Shown: piece by piece, positions 32,832 to 41,711 of the stretch
Layout: every line of letters starts with the position of its first letter
Numbering within the stretch: position 1 is the first letter of the stretch
From: Alicyclobacillus tolerans
Lineage (GTDB): Bacteria > Bacillota > Bacilli > Alicyclobacillales > Alicyclobacillaceae
NCBI RefSeq assembly: GCF_021739485.1
Contig: NZ_JAJFNK010000005.1
Location: forward strand, 62,001-126,000
DNA: 64,000 bases
Reading direction: 5' to 3'
The notes under the pieces: generated by a model
What the model was told of the DNA's origin: nothing
The model's input: only the letters and a program-made list of their open reading frames with translations
Databases searched by the model: none
Program-made: the position numbers and the translations under genes

Positions 32832-33691
32832 ACCTGTGGAATCCGGAACATGTTTCTGTGGCCATTGGACTAATCACGGCCCTGCTGCTTGGCGCCATCC
32901 ACGGAGTCACTCCGGATGAGCATACATGGCCTATTACCTTTAGCTACTCCATTGGAAGTTACAGTACCCGAGGAGGCATGCGGGCGGGCCTGATATTTTC
33001 CCTCGGATTCACGCTCCAGCGCGCCATTGCATCGGAGTTGGCCTTTTTAGCCCTGGCTGGGTTTTTGATGCACTCGTCGACCGAGAGCGTCGTTTATGCT
33101 ATCGTCGGCATCGTGATGGCTTTGTCCGGATACTACATTTTATACCGTGGCCACGCCATCCACTTAATTCCGTGGGTGGAAAGACTTTTACCGACCGTGG
33201 ACGACAGCCATCCAGTCCCCCTTAAATTGGCGTTTTTGCACGGGATTATCGCAGGGTGGGGCACGGGAGCGTTTGCCACCATCATCTACACCGTCATTTC
33301 TCCGACCATGCCTTCCGCATGGGTCGGCTTTCTACCAGGGCTTTTGTTTGGACTGGGAACCCTGCTGATGCAAGTCATCATCGGTGCAGCTTTTGGGTGG
33401 TGGATGCAGCAGCAACACCTTGACACGTCGGATAAGGCCTTTGTCGGGCGCTATGTCTCTGGCCGGACGCTTCTGTACGGCGGCGTTGTATTTATTCTCG
33501 CGGGTCTCATGGGAATTCTGGCTCCTCCCTCTCTCACGGAGTGGGGCATCACAACGGGTATCCACATTCACAACCTGGACACCATCAACCTCGGACTGGT
33601 GCTCGTGGTCGTTGTCGTCGCCGGCGTCGGGGGAACATCCATGTGGCAAGCCCTGCGTAAAGTCAAAAGAGGAGATACTCAACTCGCCTGA
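32825..33691 (+). CDS. Polytopic membrane protein, metal-permease candidate
   Basis: The product has 288 residues and about seven hydrophobic helices. Residues 26-33 in the first helix read HGVTPDEH, close to the HxxxxDH metal-binding motif of NiCoT and RcnA-type nickel/cobalt carriers, and a second His-Gly (LHGIIAGWGTG) occurs near 145. The last long helix is Val-rich. It is co-transcribed with a Fur-family repressor, supporting a role in metal traffic. The direction of transport and the metal are unknown; the lack of other nickel genes leaves Zn, Fe or Co open. Confidence 0.65.
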   Translation: MLNLWNPEHVSVAIGLITALLLGAIHGVTPDEHTWPITFSYSIGSYSTRGGMRAGLIFSLGFTLQRAIASELAFLALAGFLMHSSTESVVYAIVGIVMALSGYYILYRGHAIHLIPWVERLLPTVDDSHPVPLKLAFLHGIIAGWGTGAFATIIYTVISPTMPSAWVGFLPGLLFGLGTLLMQVIIGAAFGWWMQQQHLDTSDKAFVGRYVSGRTLLYGGVVFILAGLMGILAPPSLTEWGITTGIHIHNLDTINLGLVLVVVVVAGVGGTSMWQALRKVKRGDTQLA

Positions 33692-33784
33692 ATTGACTCT
33701 CGGTCACCGGATTCCATCCGGCACCTTCGCACACCAATACAACTAGAGCCCCTTTGGCTTGAGACGGGAGAATCCAATGTACCA

Positions 33785-34852
33785 ATGTACCACGTCATAA
33801 AGGGAACTTTTCATTTTCGAAGCGCTCAGCACCCATGGGGGAAAGCGGCCCGCGCCGCACTCAGCATGGGTGCTTGCGTGTTGATCGGCGTCGTTTTAGG
33901 GCACGTGGCTTGGGGGTTGATGGCCACAGTCGGCGGTTTTGCCTCTTTGTATGTGAACAGTGAATCGTACGAACAACGGGCCGTCAAACTGGTGCTGGTC
34001 AGTCTTGGACTTGCGGCTTCCATGGCTTTGGGCACGTGGTTTGCAGGCAACATATGGACGCTGGCTTTTGCGTTGAGTTTCGTCAGCATGAGCGCTACTT
34101 GGGTTGCGGGAGCATTTTCACTGCCGCCTCCCGGGGGGTACTTTTTTATTTTGGTCTGTGCTCTAGGGACGGGTCTGCCGCTGGACCCCTCGCAGGCTCC
34201 AATGCGCTTTGGCCTTGCATTGCTTGGCGGCGGCGTTGCATGGGTCATTTCGATGTCCGGATGGCTGTTCCGGCGCAAAGCAGAGAAGGTTGCAGCGAAA
34301 AACTGGTGGCACGACAGCCTCCGCATGGCCATTGCGCGCACTCGCGACAGAACCACTGGCGTCATTCCGGCCATCATTCGCATCGGGATCGCGGTACTGG
34401 CCGCGACATTCATCGCCTTTTTGCTCGGCAACCCTCGACCGTACTGGGTGCCGTTAACTTGTGCATCAGTTCTGCAGGGTGCCACCGTGACGGCCACGAT
34501 TCAACGAACCTTGCAGCGCGCTGCCGGTACCGCGCTCGGCGTGCTGGTAGGCGGTGCAGTATTGTGGATACAACCGTCCATCGTGTGGGTCATCTTGTCG
34601 CTCATGGCGTTTCAATGGGTGACCGAAATCCTGATCGTACGAAACTACGGCCTCGCGGTCATCTTCATTACGCCCATGCCGCTCCTTTTAGCGGAGACCG
34701 GGTTTCCCGGGCTGCACCCGACATTTCTCGTACAGGCTCGGCTTGTGGACACCTTGCTCGGTTGTGCCATTGGCGTAACGGCCGCGTTGGCGTTTCAAGG
34801 TCGCGGCGTCGCAGCTCAAATGTTTCGGTTTCGGCGGTGGACGGACAGCTAG
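33785..34852 (+). CDS. FUSC-family membrane protein (aromatic-acid-exporter like)
   Basis: The product has 355 residues in two repeats of hydrophobic helices, separated by a basic loop (RRKAEKVAAKNWW). The second half has the FUSC-type pattern IRIGIAVLAATFIAFLLG then YWVPLTCASVLQGATV and RAAGTALGVLVGG, as in YccS/YhfK and plant-type AtALMT-related carriers. It lacks the long soluble C-terminal domain of YccS. The ATG at 33785 has only a distant GGGAG. Its TAG stop is the first unit of a TAGTGC hexanucleotide repeat. Predicted role: efflux of organic anions; not proven. Confidence 0.78.
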   Translation: MYHVIKGTFHFRSAQHPWGKAARAALSMGACVLIGVVLGHVAWGLMATVGGFASLYVNSESYEQRAVKLVLVSLGLAASMALGTWFAGNIWTLAFALSFVSMSATWVAGAFSLPPPGGYFFILVCALGTGLPLDPSQAPMRFGLALLGGGVAWVISMSGWLFRRKAEKVAAKNWWHDSLRMAIARTRDRTTGVIPAIIRIGIAVLAATFIAFLLGNPRPYWVPLTCASVLQGATVTATIQRTLQRAAGTALGVLVGGAVLWIQPSIVWVILSLMAFQWVTEILIVRNYGLAVIFITPMPLLLAETGFPGLHPTFLVQARLVDTLLGCAIGVTAALAFQGRGVAAQMFRFRRWTDS

Positions 34853-34873
34853 TGCTAGTGCTAGTGCTAGTGC
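34850..34873 (+). repeat. Four TAGTGC hexanucleotide repeats holding the stops of two convergent genes
   Basis: Four exact TAGTGC units start at 34850. The plus-strand FUSC gene ends at the TAG of the first unit and, read in frame, meets TAG again every six bases. The minus-strand gene ends at the TAG of CACTAG at 34869-34867 and also meets repeated in-frame TAGs. Confidence 0.9.
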
Positions 34874-35727
34874 ATCTGGACTTTGTGATGTACCCTTCGT
34901 TGGAAGGCGTTCCACAGTTGAGGGTACGCGCAAAGTGCCAGCAGCGCCATTAAAGGTCCCGAGTTGACATCGGTCGCCACCGGATCGAGAACCTGACCGA
35001 ACGACTGGCCAACCCACCAATATACGATTGACAGGATGACGGACGCCCAGACCGCGGTGCGCAGGCGCAACTTGAACAGCAGCATGGTGGCCAACGCCAA
35101 TTCGACCAATCCAAGTACGATGGACACGGCGACGCTGCTGTCTCCAATCCATTTGGCAAGCCACGGCACAGAAACAGCTTGAGAAAATCCAGTCGGCGTC
35201 AAGTACGAGGGTTGAAAGTGCATGAGAAATCCAGCGAACCACAAACATCCCAGAGAAATTTGAGCAAACCGGATCCCTGGAACCCACCATTGGCGGGTCG
35301 GTTGATTCTTTGCTGGCCAAATGGCAATGCCAAGCAACGCATAAATGAGGACGGCCCCAGGGGCCCCTGTCAACAGTAGAGCTTGCCCGGTCAAGATTTG
35401 TCCGACACCTTCTCCAAAAATCCAAACCATCGCGCTCCAGACAATCGAAGCCAGGATGGTTTGTTTCGTTTTGAAATTAAACATGAGTGCGATGCCAAGA
35501 GCGAGCTGCACCAGTGCAAACAGCAGATTCCATACGACAATGTGACTATCTGCGACCTGTGCCCCCCAGTTCACCAGAGTTGAAATCCAGTCCGGTTGGC
35601 CCTGCCCGGTCGGCAAGATCACCTGCTTGATAAACGATGAAGTAAACATTTCAGGCTTTAGTTGCAACAGTCCGTCGAGAAACCAGACTGCCCCTAAGAC
35701 TGTCTGTACCGTTCTCCGTGACACCAT
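34867..35727 (-). CDS. Internally duplicated DoxX-like membrane protein
   Basis: The product has 286 residues with eight or so hydrophobic helices in two similar halves. LGAVWFLDGLLQ at 11-22 matches LGCLWFAGFLMH at 159-170; ALVQLALGIALMF at 71-83 matches GLVELALATMLLF at 206-218; GVGQIL at 107-112 matches SFGQVL at 242-247. Each half looks like a DoxX/quinone-interacting four-helix unit, but the match to a named family is loose. The start is ATG with a weak Shine-Dalgarno. It ends inside the hexanucleotide repeat, convergent with the FUSC gene. Role unknown. Confidence 0.65.
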   Translation of the reverse strand: MVSRRTVQTVLGAVWFLDGLLQLKPEMFTSSFIKQVILPTGQGQPDWISTLVNWGAQVADSHIVVWNLLFALVQLALGIALMFNFKTKQTILASIVWSAMVWIFGEGVGQILTGQALLLTGAPGAVLIYALLGIAIWPAKNQPTRQWWVPGIRFAQISLGCLWFAGFLMHFQPSYLTPTGFSQAVSVPWLAKWIGDSSVAVSIVLGLVELALATMLLFKLRLRTAVWASVILSIVYWWVGQSFGQVLDPVATDVNSGPLMALLALCAYPQLWNAFQRRVHHKVQMH

Positions 35728-36036
35728 GACCCATCACCATGCCCTTCTGGGACTTTTGTCTGACCAGTATTTATGTCGCCAAACCCCGATGTTCGTTAAT
35801 TGGTTGACTCAAATGTAGCAATGCCCCACCATCGCCAGAAAGATAAAATGTAACCATTTTGCACCCTCCATGCAGGTATTCGTGAGTAGTCTAAATGAAC
35901 TACAACAAACAGGGCCATTCGAATGAATGACCCGTTGGACGGCGCCGAATCAAATGCTTCCACTTCATCGATCTCAATTCGTGGTCTATCGGCCGCGAAC
36001 CAGAGAAATATGCCTCGAAGAGATAGACTCGACGAG
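35728..36036. other. 309-bp gap without a convincing gene
   Basis: It lies between the start of the duplicated membrane protein gene and the end of the acyl-CoA dehydrogenase gene, both on the minus strand. It must hold the promoter of the former. Several overlapping short frames on the plus strand have no Shine-Dalgarno or protein-like composition. I see no hairpin or repeat. Confidence 0.5.
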
Positions 36037-37191
36037 TTATTTCGAAAGGTACTCCTTTCTCAACCGGGCTGCAATCAGGTTCTTTTGGATCTCGGACGTT
36101 CCCTCATAGATTCGCGTTACTCGAGCATCTCGATAAAAGCGCTCAATCGGGTAGTCTGAGATGTAGCCAAGGCCCCCGTGAATCTGCACAGCCTTGTCTG
36201 CCACCCGGTTGTAAACCTCTGAACCGTATAGCTTGACCATGGCCGCTTCTTTTACGACGCTCATCCCGATGTCCGCCATCCACGCCGTCCGGTACGTCAT
36301 CGAACGCAAAACTTCGATCTCTGTCGCCATTTCCGCCAGGTAATGCGCAATGACCTGCTGCTCGACGATGGGCTTTCCGAACTGTTCGCGTTGGTGTGCG
36401 TACGCCAAAGACTTGTCGAGCAAGTACTCCGAGGAGCCAAGACAGCGGGCCGCCAGTCCAATCCGCCCGTTGGCCAAAATTTTGAGGGCGTTGGTGTACC
36501 CTTGTCCTTCGGCTCCCAACACGTTTTCAAGAGGTACCTCCAGGTCTTCAAAGTACAGTTGAGCGCTTTGCGCCCCATGAAGCCCCATTTTCCTCTCCAC
36601 CGTGCCCACGTGAAACCCCGGGAAATCCTTCTCCACTAAAAAAGACGTGATGCCCTTAGGTCCCAACGTCGCATCCGTGACCGCCATGACGGTAAAAACA
36701 TGTGCCTGTGGTGAATTCGTAATGTATATTTTTTGCCCGTTAAGTACGTAACGGTCGCTTTTTTTTACCGCAGTGGTGCGAATATTCGCCGCGTTTGAGC
36801 CGGCTTGGGGTTCGGTGAGTGCGAATGCAGCTATCCATTCACCCGACGCCATTTTGGGCAAGTATCGATTTTTTTGCTCAGCATTGCCAAATTCCACAAC
36901 TCCGATGGTCCCGATCCCGTTGTGAGTCGCCAACATGACCGTATATCCGTTGATGGTCTTGGCCAATTCCTCGAACACGGCACACTTGCCCACCGTGTCC
37001 AATCCGAGTCCGCCGTATTGCTCCGGGATACTGATGCCAAACAGTCCGATGCTGCGAGATTGTTGCACCAACGCGGCAGGAATCGCGTCGTTCTCTTCAA
37101 TTTCTAAAGCCACAGGTTCGATTTCGTTTTGGATAAAACTTCGCACCGCGTCCTTCATCGACTGAATATCTGAACTTAATTCGAAGTTCAA
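36037..37191 (-). CDS. Acyl-CoA dehydrogenase
   Basis: The product has 384 residues, the standard size. It shows FALTEPQAGSNAA and KIYITNSPQA for FAD and substrate contacts, AHQREQFGKPI and QIHGGLGYISDYPIERFYRDAR, and the catalytic base Glu in IYEGTSEIQ. These identify a short- or branched-chain acyl-CoA dehydrogenase (AcdA-like) that forms the trans-2-enoyl-CoA and passes electrons to ETF. The start is TTG shortly after GGGGGTGG. It stands alone, so its substrate is not clear. Confidence 0.9.
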   Translation of the reverse strand: MNFELSSDIQSMKDAVRSFIQNEIEPVALEIEENDAIPAALVQQSRSIGLFGISIPEQYGGLGLDTVGKCAVFEELAKTINGYTVMLATHNGIGTIGVVEFGNAEQKNRYLPKMASGEWIAAFALTEPQAGSNAANIRTTAVKKSDRYVLNGQKIYITNSPQAHVFTVMAVTDATLGPKGITSFLVEKDFPGFHVGTVERKMGLHGAQSAQLYFEDLEVPLENVLGAEGQGYTNALKILANGRIGLAARCLGSSEYLLDKSLAYAHQREQFGKPIVEQQVIAHYLAEMATEIEVLRSMTYRTAWMADIGMSVVKEAAMVKLYGSEVYNRVADKAVQIHGGLGYISDYPIERFYRDARVTRIYEGTSEIQKNLIAARLRKEYLSK

Positions 37192-37375
37192 TGCACCACC
37201 CCCATCTCGGATCCCGTCGTTTCAACCTCGCCACTGCCTCGCTCCCTCCAGTATTTCAACAAATAGGTATCAGCAGAAGGTTCAAATGGCCTATCCCTGA
37301 TAAGCAAATCGAACTAGTGTAGAGGGTAGTGGATTCAACTGAATCCACTTTCAATCGCTACTACAGTTTTGCGCG

Positions 37376-37408
37376 CAAAAAAGCAAAAACCTGCCGTTCA
37401 AGGCAGGT
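37376..37408 (-). terminator. Intrinsic terminator of menG
   Basis: ACCTGCC (37389-37395) pairs with GGCAGGT (37402-37408) around a six-base loop. On the minus strand it is followed by TTTTGCTTTTTTGC. Confidence 0.85.
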
Positions 37409-37444
37409 CCACATGGAATGCATGAAATTGTCGGAGTGTTTTAC

Positions 37445-37482
37445 GGTTTCTTGCGTTCTGGTTCCTAGCGTTCTGGTTTCTT
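37445..37482 (-). repeat. 15-bp tandem repeats around the menG stop codon
   Basis: On the minus strand, AAGAAACCAGAACGC (coding KKPER), TAGGAACCAGAACGC and a partial AAGAAACC follow each other. The menG stop is the first codon of the second unit, where AAG has become TAG. Confidence 0.8.
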
Positions 37483-38190
37483 ACCTTCGACCACTGCAAC
37501 TACGCCGCCCATCAAATTGTGAAATGCGGTTTCAACGAAGCCGTGTTTCGCGAACCGCCTCGTCAACTGCTGCTGGGAATCAAACGCCCGAGATGAGTCG
37601 TGCAGATACTGATACGCCCCTTTGCGCCCTGCAGTAATTTTACCCAGCAACGGAACGAGCCAATCAAAATACAGCCAGTAAGCCTGTTTGAATACGGGTG
37701 CAGTGGGCTTCGCCATGTCCAGGGAAACGACCCACCCGCCAGGTTTGACGACCCGGTACATTTCGGAAATCGCTTTGTCGATATCCGGGACGTTGCGCAG
37801 TCCCCAACCTACCGTAACCGCGTCAAAGGTATTGTCCTCAAAAGGCAATGCCATCGCATTGCCTTGCGTCAAGCAAATCTTTGATTGCAAGCCCGAATTC
37901 TGAACGCGTTGTTCGCCAATCGCTAACATTTCCTCGGCAAAGTCCAGACCCGTGACCTCGCCCGTCTCTCCGACGGTTTGCGCAATTTCGACCGTGAGTG
38001 CGGCAGTCCCGCAACAGACGTCGAGCACGTTCATCCCGGTCGAAACGTGGGCGCGTCGAATCGCATATCGACGCCAGGACTGATCCTGGCCAAAACTCAT
38101 CATGGTGTTCATCAAATCGTATTTATGCGCAATCCCGTTGAACATTTCACGGACGTAACGTTCTTTTTGTTCCTTGGACGGCAATGCCAT
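37465..38190 (-). CDS. menG: Demethylmenaquinone methyltransferase MenG/UbiE
   Basis: The product has 241 residues. It has the UbiE start KERYVREMFNGIAHKYDLMN, the SAM loop LDVCCGTAALT, GLDFAEEML, the GWGLRNVPD signature and a YWLYFDWLVPLLGK segment. It performs the last step of menaquinone synthesis, methylating demethylmenaquinone with SAM, which suits the cytochrome b6-type quinol oxidoreductase seen at 2.6 kb. It is alone here, without other men genes. Its KKPER ending comes from a 15-bp repeat whose second copy supplies the stop. Confidence 0.93.
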   Translation of the reverse strand: MALPSKEQKERYVREMFNGIAHKYDLMNTMMSFGQDQSWRRYAIRRAHVSTGMNVLDVCCGTAALTVEIAQTVGETGEVTGLDFAEEMLAIGEQRVQNSGLQSKICLTQGNAMALPFEDNTFDAVTVGWGLRNVPDIDKAISEMYRVVKPGGWVVSLDMAKPTAPVFKQAYWLYFDWLVPLLGKITAGRKGAYQYLHDSSRAFDSQQQLTRRFAKHGFVETAFHNLMGGVVAVVEGKKPER

Positions 38191-38526
38191 GTCGGATTCC
38201 CCTGACTCTCAAGACGAAATTCGCAACACCGCCAGCCACAGACAACGAACGCCGCCTGGGTTCAGGTGCTGGACGTAACCAATATAGTACGGTAACAAAG
38301 GCTAACCGAAAAAGCAACGTTCCAGAAGATGCGCCACTTTTTTACCAGGCGCTGTACAAGAGTTCGACACTTCTGCGATTCCTATGGTTTACTGGAACGC
38401 CTTTGGGCCGAACAACATTTTGCTTGTCACACCACGAACTTCAGTGGTATTTTTTGTGTGATAGGCAATTTGTGTGCTAGCAAGGAAAAGACCGAATACA
38501 TCACACGCGGAAACCAGGAGGCACTT
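38191..38526. other. 336-bp divergent intergenic region, nothing clear
   Basis: The region lies between menG (minus) and the VOC gene (plus) and must carry both promoters. An open frame from 38329 runs into the VOC gene in frame, but its start has no ribosome site and its product is not conserved-looking. I see no structured RNA. Confidence 0.5.
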
Positions 38527-38922
38527 ATGATTAAAAAAGTGGAGCATGTAGCTATTATCGTGAACAACATGGAAGAGTCTATTCGCTACTATTGCGACCT
38601 GTTCGGCTTTAAGCTTCGAACCACCGGATCGAACCCCCGTCGCGAAATGTCATTTCTGACGCACACGCAGCAACCGAGCTTTGAGATCGAATTGATTCGC
38701 GATCTTGAAGGCAAAGACACCTATTCCAACAAGGGTTTGGTCAACCACCTGGCCTTTACCGTTGAAAACATTCAAGAAGCCATGGAGTACTATCGGGGCA
38801 AAGGCATCGTGTTTAACGCAGACGAACCAAGCACGGCCATTGACGGCGGGAAAACGATCTTCTTTGACGGACCCAACGGCGAGTTGCTCCAACTGGTGGA
38901 ACCTTCCGCATCCCGCCGGTAA
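38527..38922 (+). CDS. Glyoxalase/VOC-family metalloprotein
   Basis: The product has 131 residues made of two paired beta-alpha-beta modules: KKVEHVAIIVNNMEESIRYY with a metal His early, and VNHLAFTVENIQEAMEYY with a second His, plus Glu in GPNGELLQLVEP as the last ligand. This is the vicinal-oxygen-chelate fold (lactoylglutathione lyase, methylmalonyl-CoA epimerase, fosfomycin-resistance type). The reaction is unknown. AGGAGG is five bases before the ATG, and the longer upstream frame is not needed. Soluble, cytoplasmic. Confidence 0.85.
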   Translation: MIKKVEHVAIIVNNMEESIRYYCDLFGFKLRTTGSNPRREMSFLTHTQQPSFEIELIRDLEGKDTYSNKGLVNHLAFTVENIQEAMEYYRGKGIVFNADEPSTAIDGGKTIFFDGPNGELLQLVEPSASRR

Positions 38923-39078
38923 CTTCCTAATTTCCTAATTGCTCAGCAACACGGATGGGCAATCCGGCATCGTGTCGGCGGAGGCATACGGGCTGCCTCA
39001 GCCGTCTGCCGCACGCACCCGCCTGGGGGCCCCCGCACAGGCCCCCATTGTGCCCACCATGTTCCTGATAGAAGTGCT

Positions 39079-39552
39079 TTACTTGGACGCCTTGTCGTAG
39101 ATGAGAAACGTGTGAGGCAAAACTTCGTCCGGACCCGGCCGGGAACTCACCAGCACCCACGACGAATCGAGTTCTGGGAAAAACGCGTCTCCCTCAAAAT
39201 CCTGATGAACGACGGTTTGATAGACCTTGTCCGCAACCGGGAGAAAAGTGTTGTAGACTTGTGCCCCACCGATGACAAACACGGTTTCACTCCGGGCAAT
39301 CTCCAGAACAGATGCGACATCGTGAAGGACATGGCACCCCAGGGCCTGGAAACCGACATCCCGCGTCAGGACGTAGTTGGTACGTCCCGGCAATGGCCTG
39401 CCGATGGACTCGAATGTACGACGGCCCATGACCACGGCATGTCCCATGGTCACTTGCTTAAAATAGGCCAATTCTCCCGGAATTCGCCAGGGAATGTCTC
39501 CGTTGACGCCAATGACCCGGTTTTGCGCTGTCGCGACAATCAGGCAAATCAT
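39079..39552 (-). CDS. dfrA: Dihydrofolate reductase
   Basis: The product has 157 residues with the DHFR signature [16 protein letters not shown], where the Glu is the active-site acid, then [16 protein letters not shown] for NADPH phosphate binding and FVIGGAQVY. The usual acid-site residue is Asp in many bacteria; Glu is also known. It regenerates tetrahydrofolate consumed by the thymidylate synthase encoded immediately upstream. The two genes overlap by ATGA, the classic thyA-dfrA pair. Confidence 0.94.
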   Translation of the reverse strand: MICLIVATAQNRVIGVNGDIPWRIPGELAYFKQVTMGHAVVMGRRTFESIGRPLPGRTNYVLTRDVGFQALGCHVLHDVASVLEIARSETVFVIGGAQVYNTFLPVADKVYQTVVHQDFEGDAFFPELDSSWVLVSSRPGPDEVLPHTFLIYDKASK

Positions 39553-40457
39553 ACGGAAACTTCTCCCTTGATATGAGGATGCGCTTGATAATTTAAAAGC
39601 TCAATATCCTCTACAGTGAAATCCAACAGGTCTTTCACGGCGGGATTTAAGCGAACAGTCGGCAATGGATACGGCTTGCGGGTAAGCTGCAAACGGCATT
39701 GTTCGACGTGGTTGTTGTAAATGTGGGCGTCGCCTAATGTATGAACAAATTCGCCCGGCTGAAGTCCTGTCACCTGCGCGATCATCGCAGTTAACAACGC
39801 ATAACTCGCGATGTTGAACGGGACACCGAGAAATATATCAGCGGACCGTTGATACAACTGGCAAGACAGTTTTCCGTCGGCCACATAGAACTGGAACATC
39901 GAATGGCACGGTGGCAAAGCCATTTGATCGACGTCCCCTGGGTTATAAGCCACGACCATCAAACGGCGGGAATGCGGATGAGTTCGAATCTGTTGGACAA
40001 CGTTCATCAACTGGTCAACGGTCCGCCCGTCCGCCGTTTCCCAGCTTCGCCACTGCTTGCCGTAGACCGGGCCGAGGTCTCCCCACTGCTTTGCAAAGTC
40101 TTCGTCGTCGCGGATGCGCTGCGCGAACTCCTCCATCGATTCCCCTTTGAATTCGGAGCTCTGAGTATACACCTGATACGGCCAATCGTCCCAGATGTGG
40201 TTGTTGTGCAAAACGAGGTAGCGGATGTTGGTGTCCCCTTTGATAAACCACAGCAACTCCGAGACAATGAGGCGAAACGCCAATTTTTTCGTGGTCAGCA
40301 GCGGAAAACCATCTGCCAGATTAAAGCGCATTTGATAACCAAACGTCGAGATGGTTCCGGTACCAGTACGGTCTTCTTTTCGGACTCCGTTGTCCAGTAC
40401 GTGCCGCACCAGCTCAAGGTATTGTTTGATGTGGACCTCCCCCTCTCGCTCTCTCAT
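39549..40457 (-). CDS. thyA: Thymidylate synthase ThyA
   Basis: The product has 302 residues with the catalytic Cys in [12 protein letters not shown], the [17 protein letters not shown] signature and [12 protein letters not shown]. It makes dTMP from dUMP using methylene-tetrahydrofolate. It is the long form, with an insert ([15 protein letters not shown]) before the YGKQWRSW motif. The only canonical start in frame is ATG at 40457, but it has no Shine-Dalgarno; GAGGGGGAGGT lies ten codons later, just before ATC AAA CAA TAC, where related proteins begin (MKQYLEL). A non-AUG (ATC) start at 40430 is therefore possible. Confidence 0.94.
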   Translation of the reverse strand: MREREGEVHIKQYLELVRHVLDNGVRKEDRTGTGTISTFGYQMRFNLADGFPLLTTKKLAFRLIVSELLWFIKGDTNIRYLVLHNNHIWDDWPYQVYTQSSEFKGESMEEFAQRIRDDEDFAKQWGDLGPVYGKQWRSWETADGRTVDQLMNVVQQIRTHPHSRRLMVVAYNPGDVDQMALPPCHSMFQFYVADGKLSCQLYQRSADIFLGVPFNIASYALLTAMIAQVTGLQPGEFVHTLGDAHIYNNHVEQCRLQLTRKPYPLPTVRLNPAVKDLLDFTVEDIELLNYQAHPHIKGEVSV

Positions 40458-40540
40458 AGATACGAACAGAAACCAACTGAAACGAACAGATACCCATCAA
40501 GAACCGGAACAAATTGGAACGCCCCGCTGGCGCCGCCGCC

Positions 40541-41461
40541 CTACGGACGGCCGATTTGCGACAAGTCGTATGGAGTCTCCTGATAGACGTAGTAATTCAA
40601 CCAGTTGGAGAAAATCAAATACGCGTGCGACCGCCAATTGTGAAGCGGGCGTTTTGTCGGGTCATCGTTCGGAAAATAGTTTTTGGGAACGCGAATTTCC
40701 ATTCCCCGGTCGCGATCGCGCTGGTATTCATTCAACAACGTGTCGTAATCGTATTCCGAGTGCCCTGTAACAAAAATCTGCCGTCCATCGGGCCGTGCTG
40801 CGATGTAAACCCCAGCCTCCTCAGACTCCGAGATGATCCTCAGCTCGGGAACACTTAGAATGTCCTCCCGGCGCACCTCCGTGTGCCTGGAATGCGGGGC
40901 CAGGAACGACTCGTCAAAGCCGCGAACCAGTGGCATTTCTTCGTTGATAGTGTGTTCAAAGACGCCAAACATCTTCTCCTCAAGGGGATGCTTTGGTATT
41001 CCATAGTGGTGGTAAAGTCCAGCCTGGGCACCCCAGCAGATGTGCATCGTGGACGTGACGTGCGTCCTCGACCAATCCATAATGCGTTGCAGCTCTGCCC
41101 AATATCCCACCTCCTCAAAGGACAAGTGTTCAATGGGGGCGCCGGTAATAATCATGCCGTCGTAGTTCTGTCTCTCGATATCCGGAAACGTCGAATAAAA
41201 CGAAGACAAGTGTTCTTCCGGCGTGTTTTTCGACTCGTGGGAAGCCATTCGAAGCAGTGTGATTTCCACCTGCAACGGGGTGTTGCCGAGCAAGCGCAGC
41301 AACTGGGTCTCTGTGACCTGCTTCATCGGCATGAGGTTTAAAATCACAATTTTTAACGGGCGAATGTCCTGATGAAACGCCCGGTTTTCATCCATGACAA
41401 AGACGTGTTCCTGCTCGAGTATAGCTCTTGCAGGCAACCCGTCTGGCAGTTTAATCGGCAA
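40541..41461 (-). CDS. metA: Homoserine O-acyltransferase MetA, predicted acetyl-specific
   Basis: The product has 306 residues from a TTG start after AAGGGAGAG; the upstream in-frame codons are unlike the family, whose proteins begin MPIK. Cys142 in [10 protein letters not shown] is the acyl-enzyme nucleophile, and the His-Glu pair is in SHSEY and nearby. Residue 111 is Glu (GAPIE). In published work on this family Glu111 selects acetyl-CoA (Bacillus cereus type) and Gly111 succinyl-CoA (E. coli type), so the product should be O-acetylhomoserine for methionine synthesis. No S-box riboswitch is seen in the leader. Confidence 0.92.
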   Translation of the reverse strand: MPIKLPDGLPARAILEQEHVFVMDENRAFHQDIRPLKIVILNLMPMKQVTETQLLRLLGNTPLQVEITLLRMASHESKNTPEEHLSSFYSTFPDIERQNYDGMIITGAPIEHLSFEEVGYWAELQRIMDWSRTHVTSTMHICWGAQAGLYHHYGIPKHPLEEKMFGVFEHTINEEMPLVRGFDESFLAPHSRHTEVRREDILSVPELRIISESEEAGVYIAARPDGRQIFVTGHSEYDYDTLLNEYQRDRDRGMEIRVPKNYFPNDDPTKRPLHNWRSHAYLIFSNWLNYYVYQETPYDLSQIGRP

Positions 41462-41622
41462 TGCGCTCTCTCCCTTCACAGCTGCATGATCTCTATCGAT
41501 GCATATCCCTATTTCGATACTCATTATAGCAGGCAGCCGGTGGTTTCGGGGGAACATCGAGATTCAATCCCCTATGGTATACTCCTACCTGGTCTACCAC
41601 CGACTCGATGGAGAAAAGGGCG

Positions 41623-41650
41623 GCAAGATACAATAAGCAAGATACAATAA
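41623..41650 (+). repeat. Two tandem 14-bp repeats
   Basis: GCAAGATACAATAA is repeated exactly at 41623 and 41637 in the divergent gap between metA and the receiver-like gene. Confidence 0.75.
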
Positions 41651-41711
41651 GAATGAAAATTGAAGACAAAAGCAAGATGTGCACACCCTGCTTTTGCGAC
41701 GGAGGTACCTG

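Noticed and set aside
38329-38526. N-terminal extension of the VOC protein
   Set aside because: AGGAGG at the internal ATG and normal family length show that the shorter start is right.
41462-41711. S-box (SAM) riboswitch upstream of metA
   Set aside because: The characteristic conserved S-box core was not found in the leader on the minus strand.
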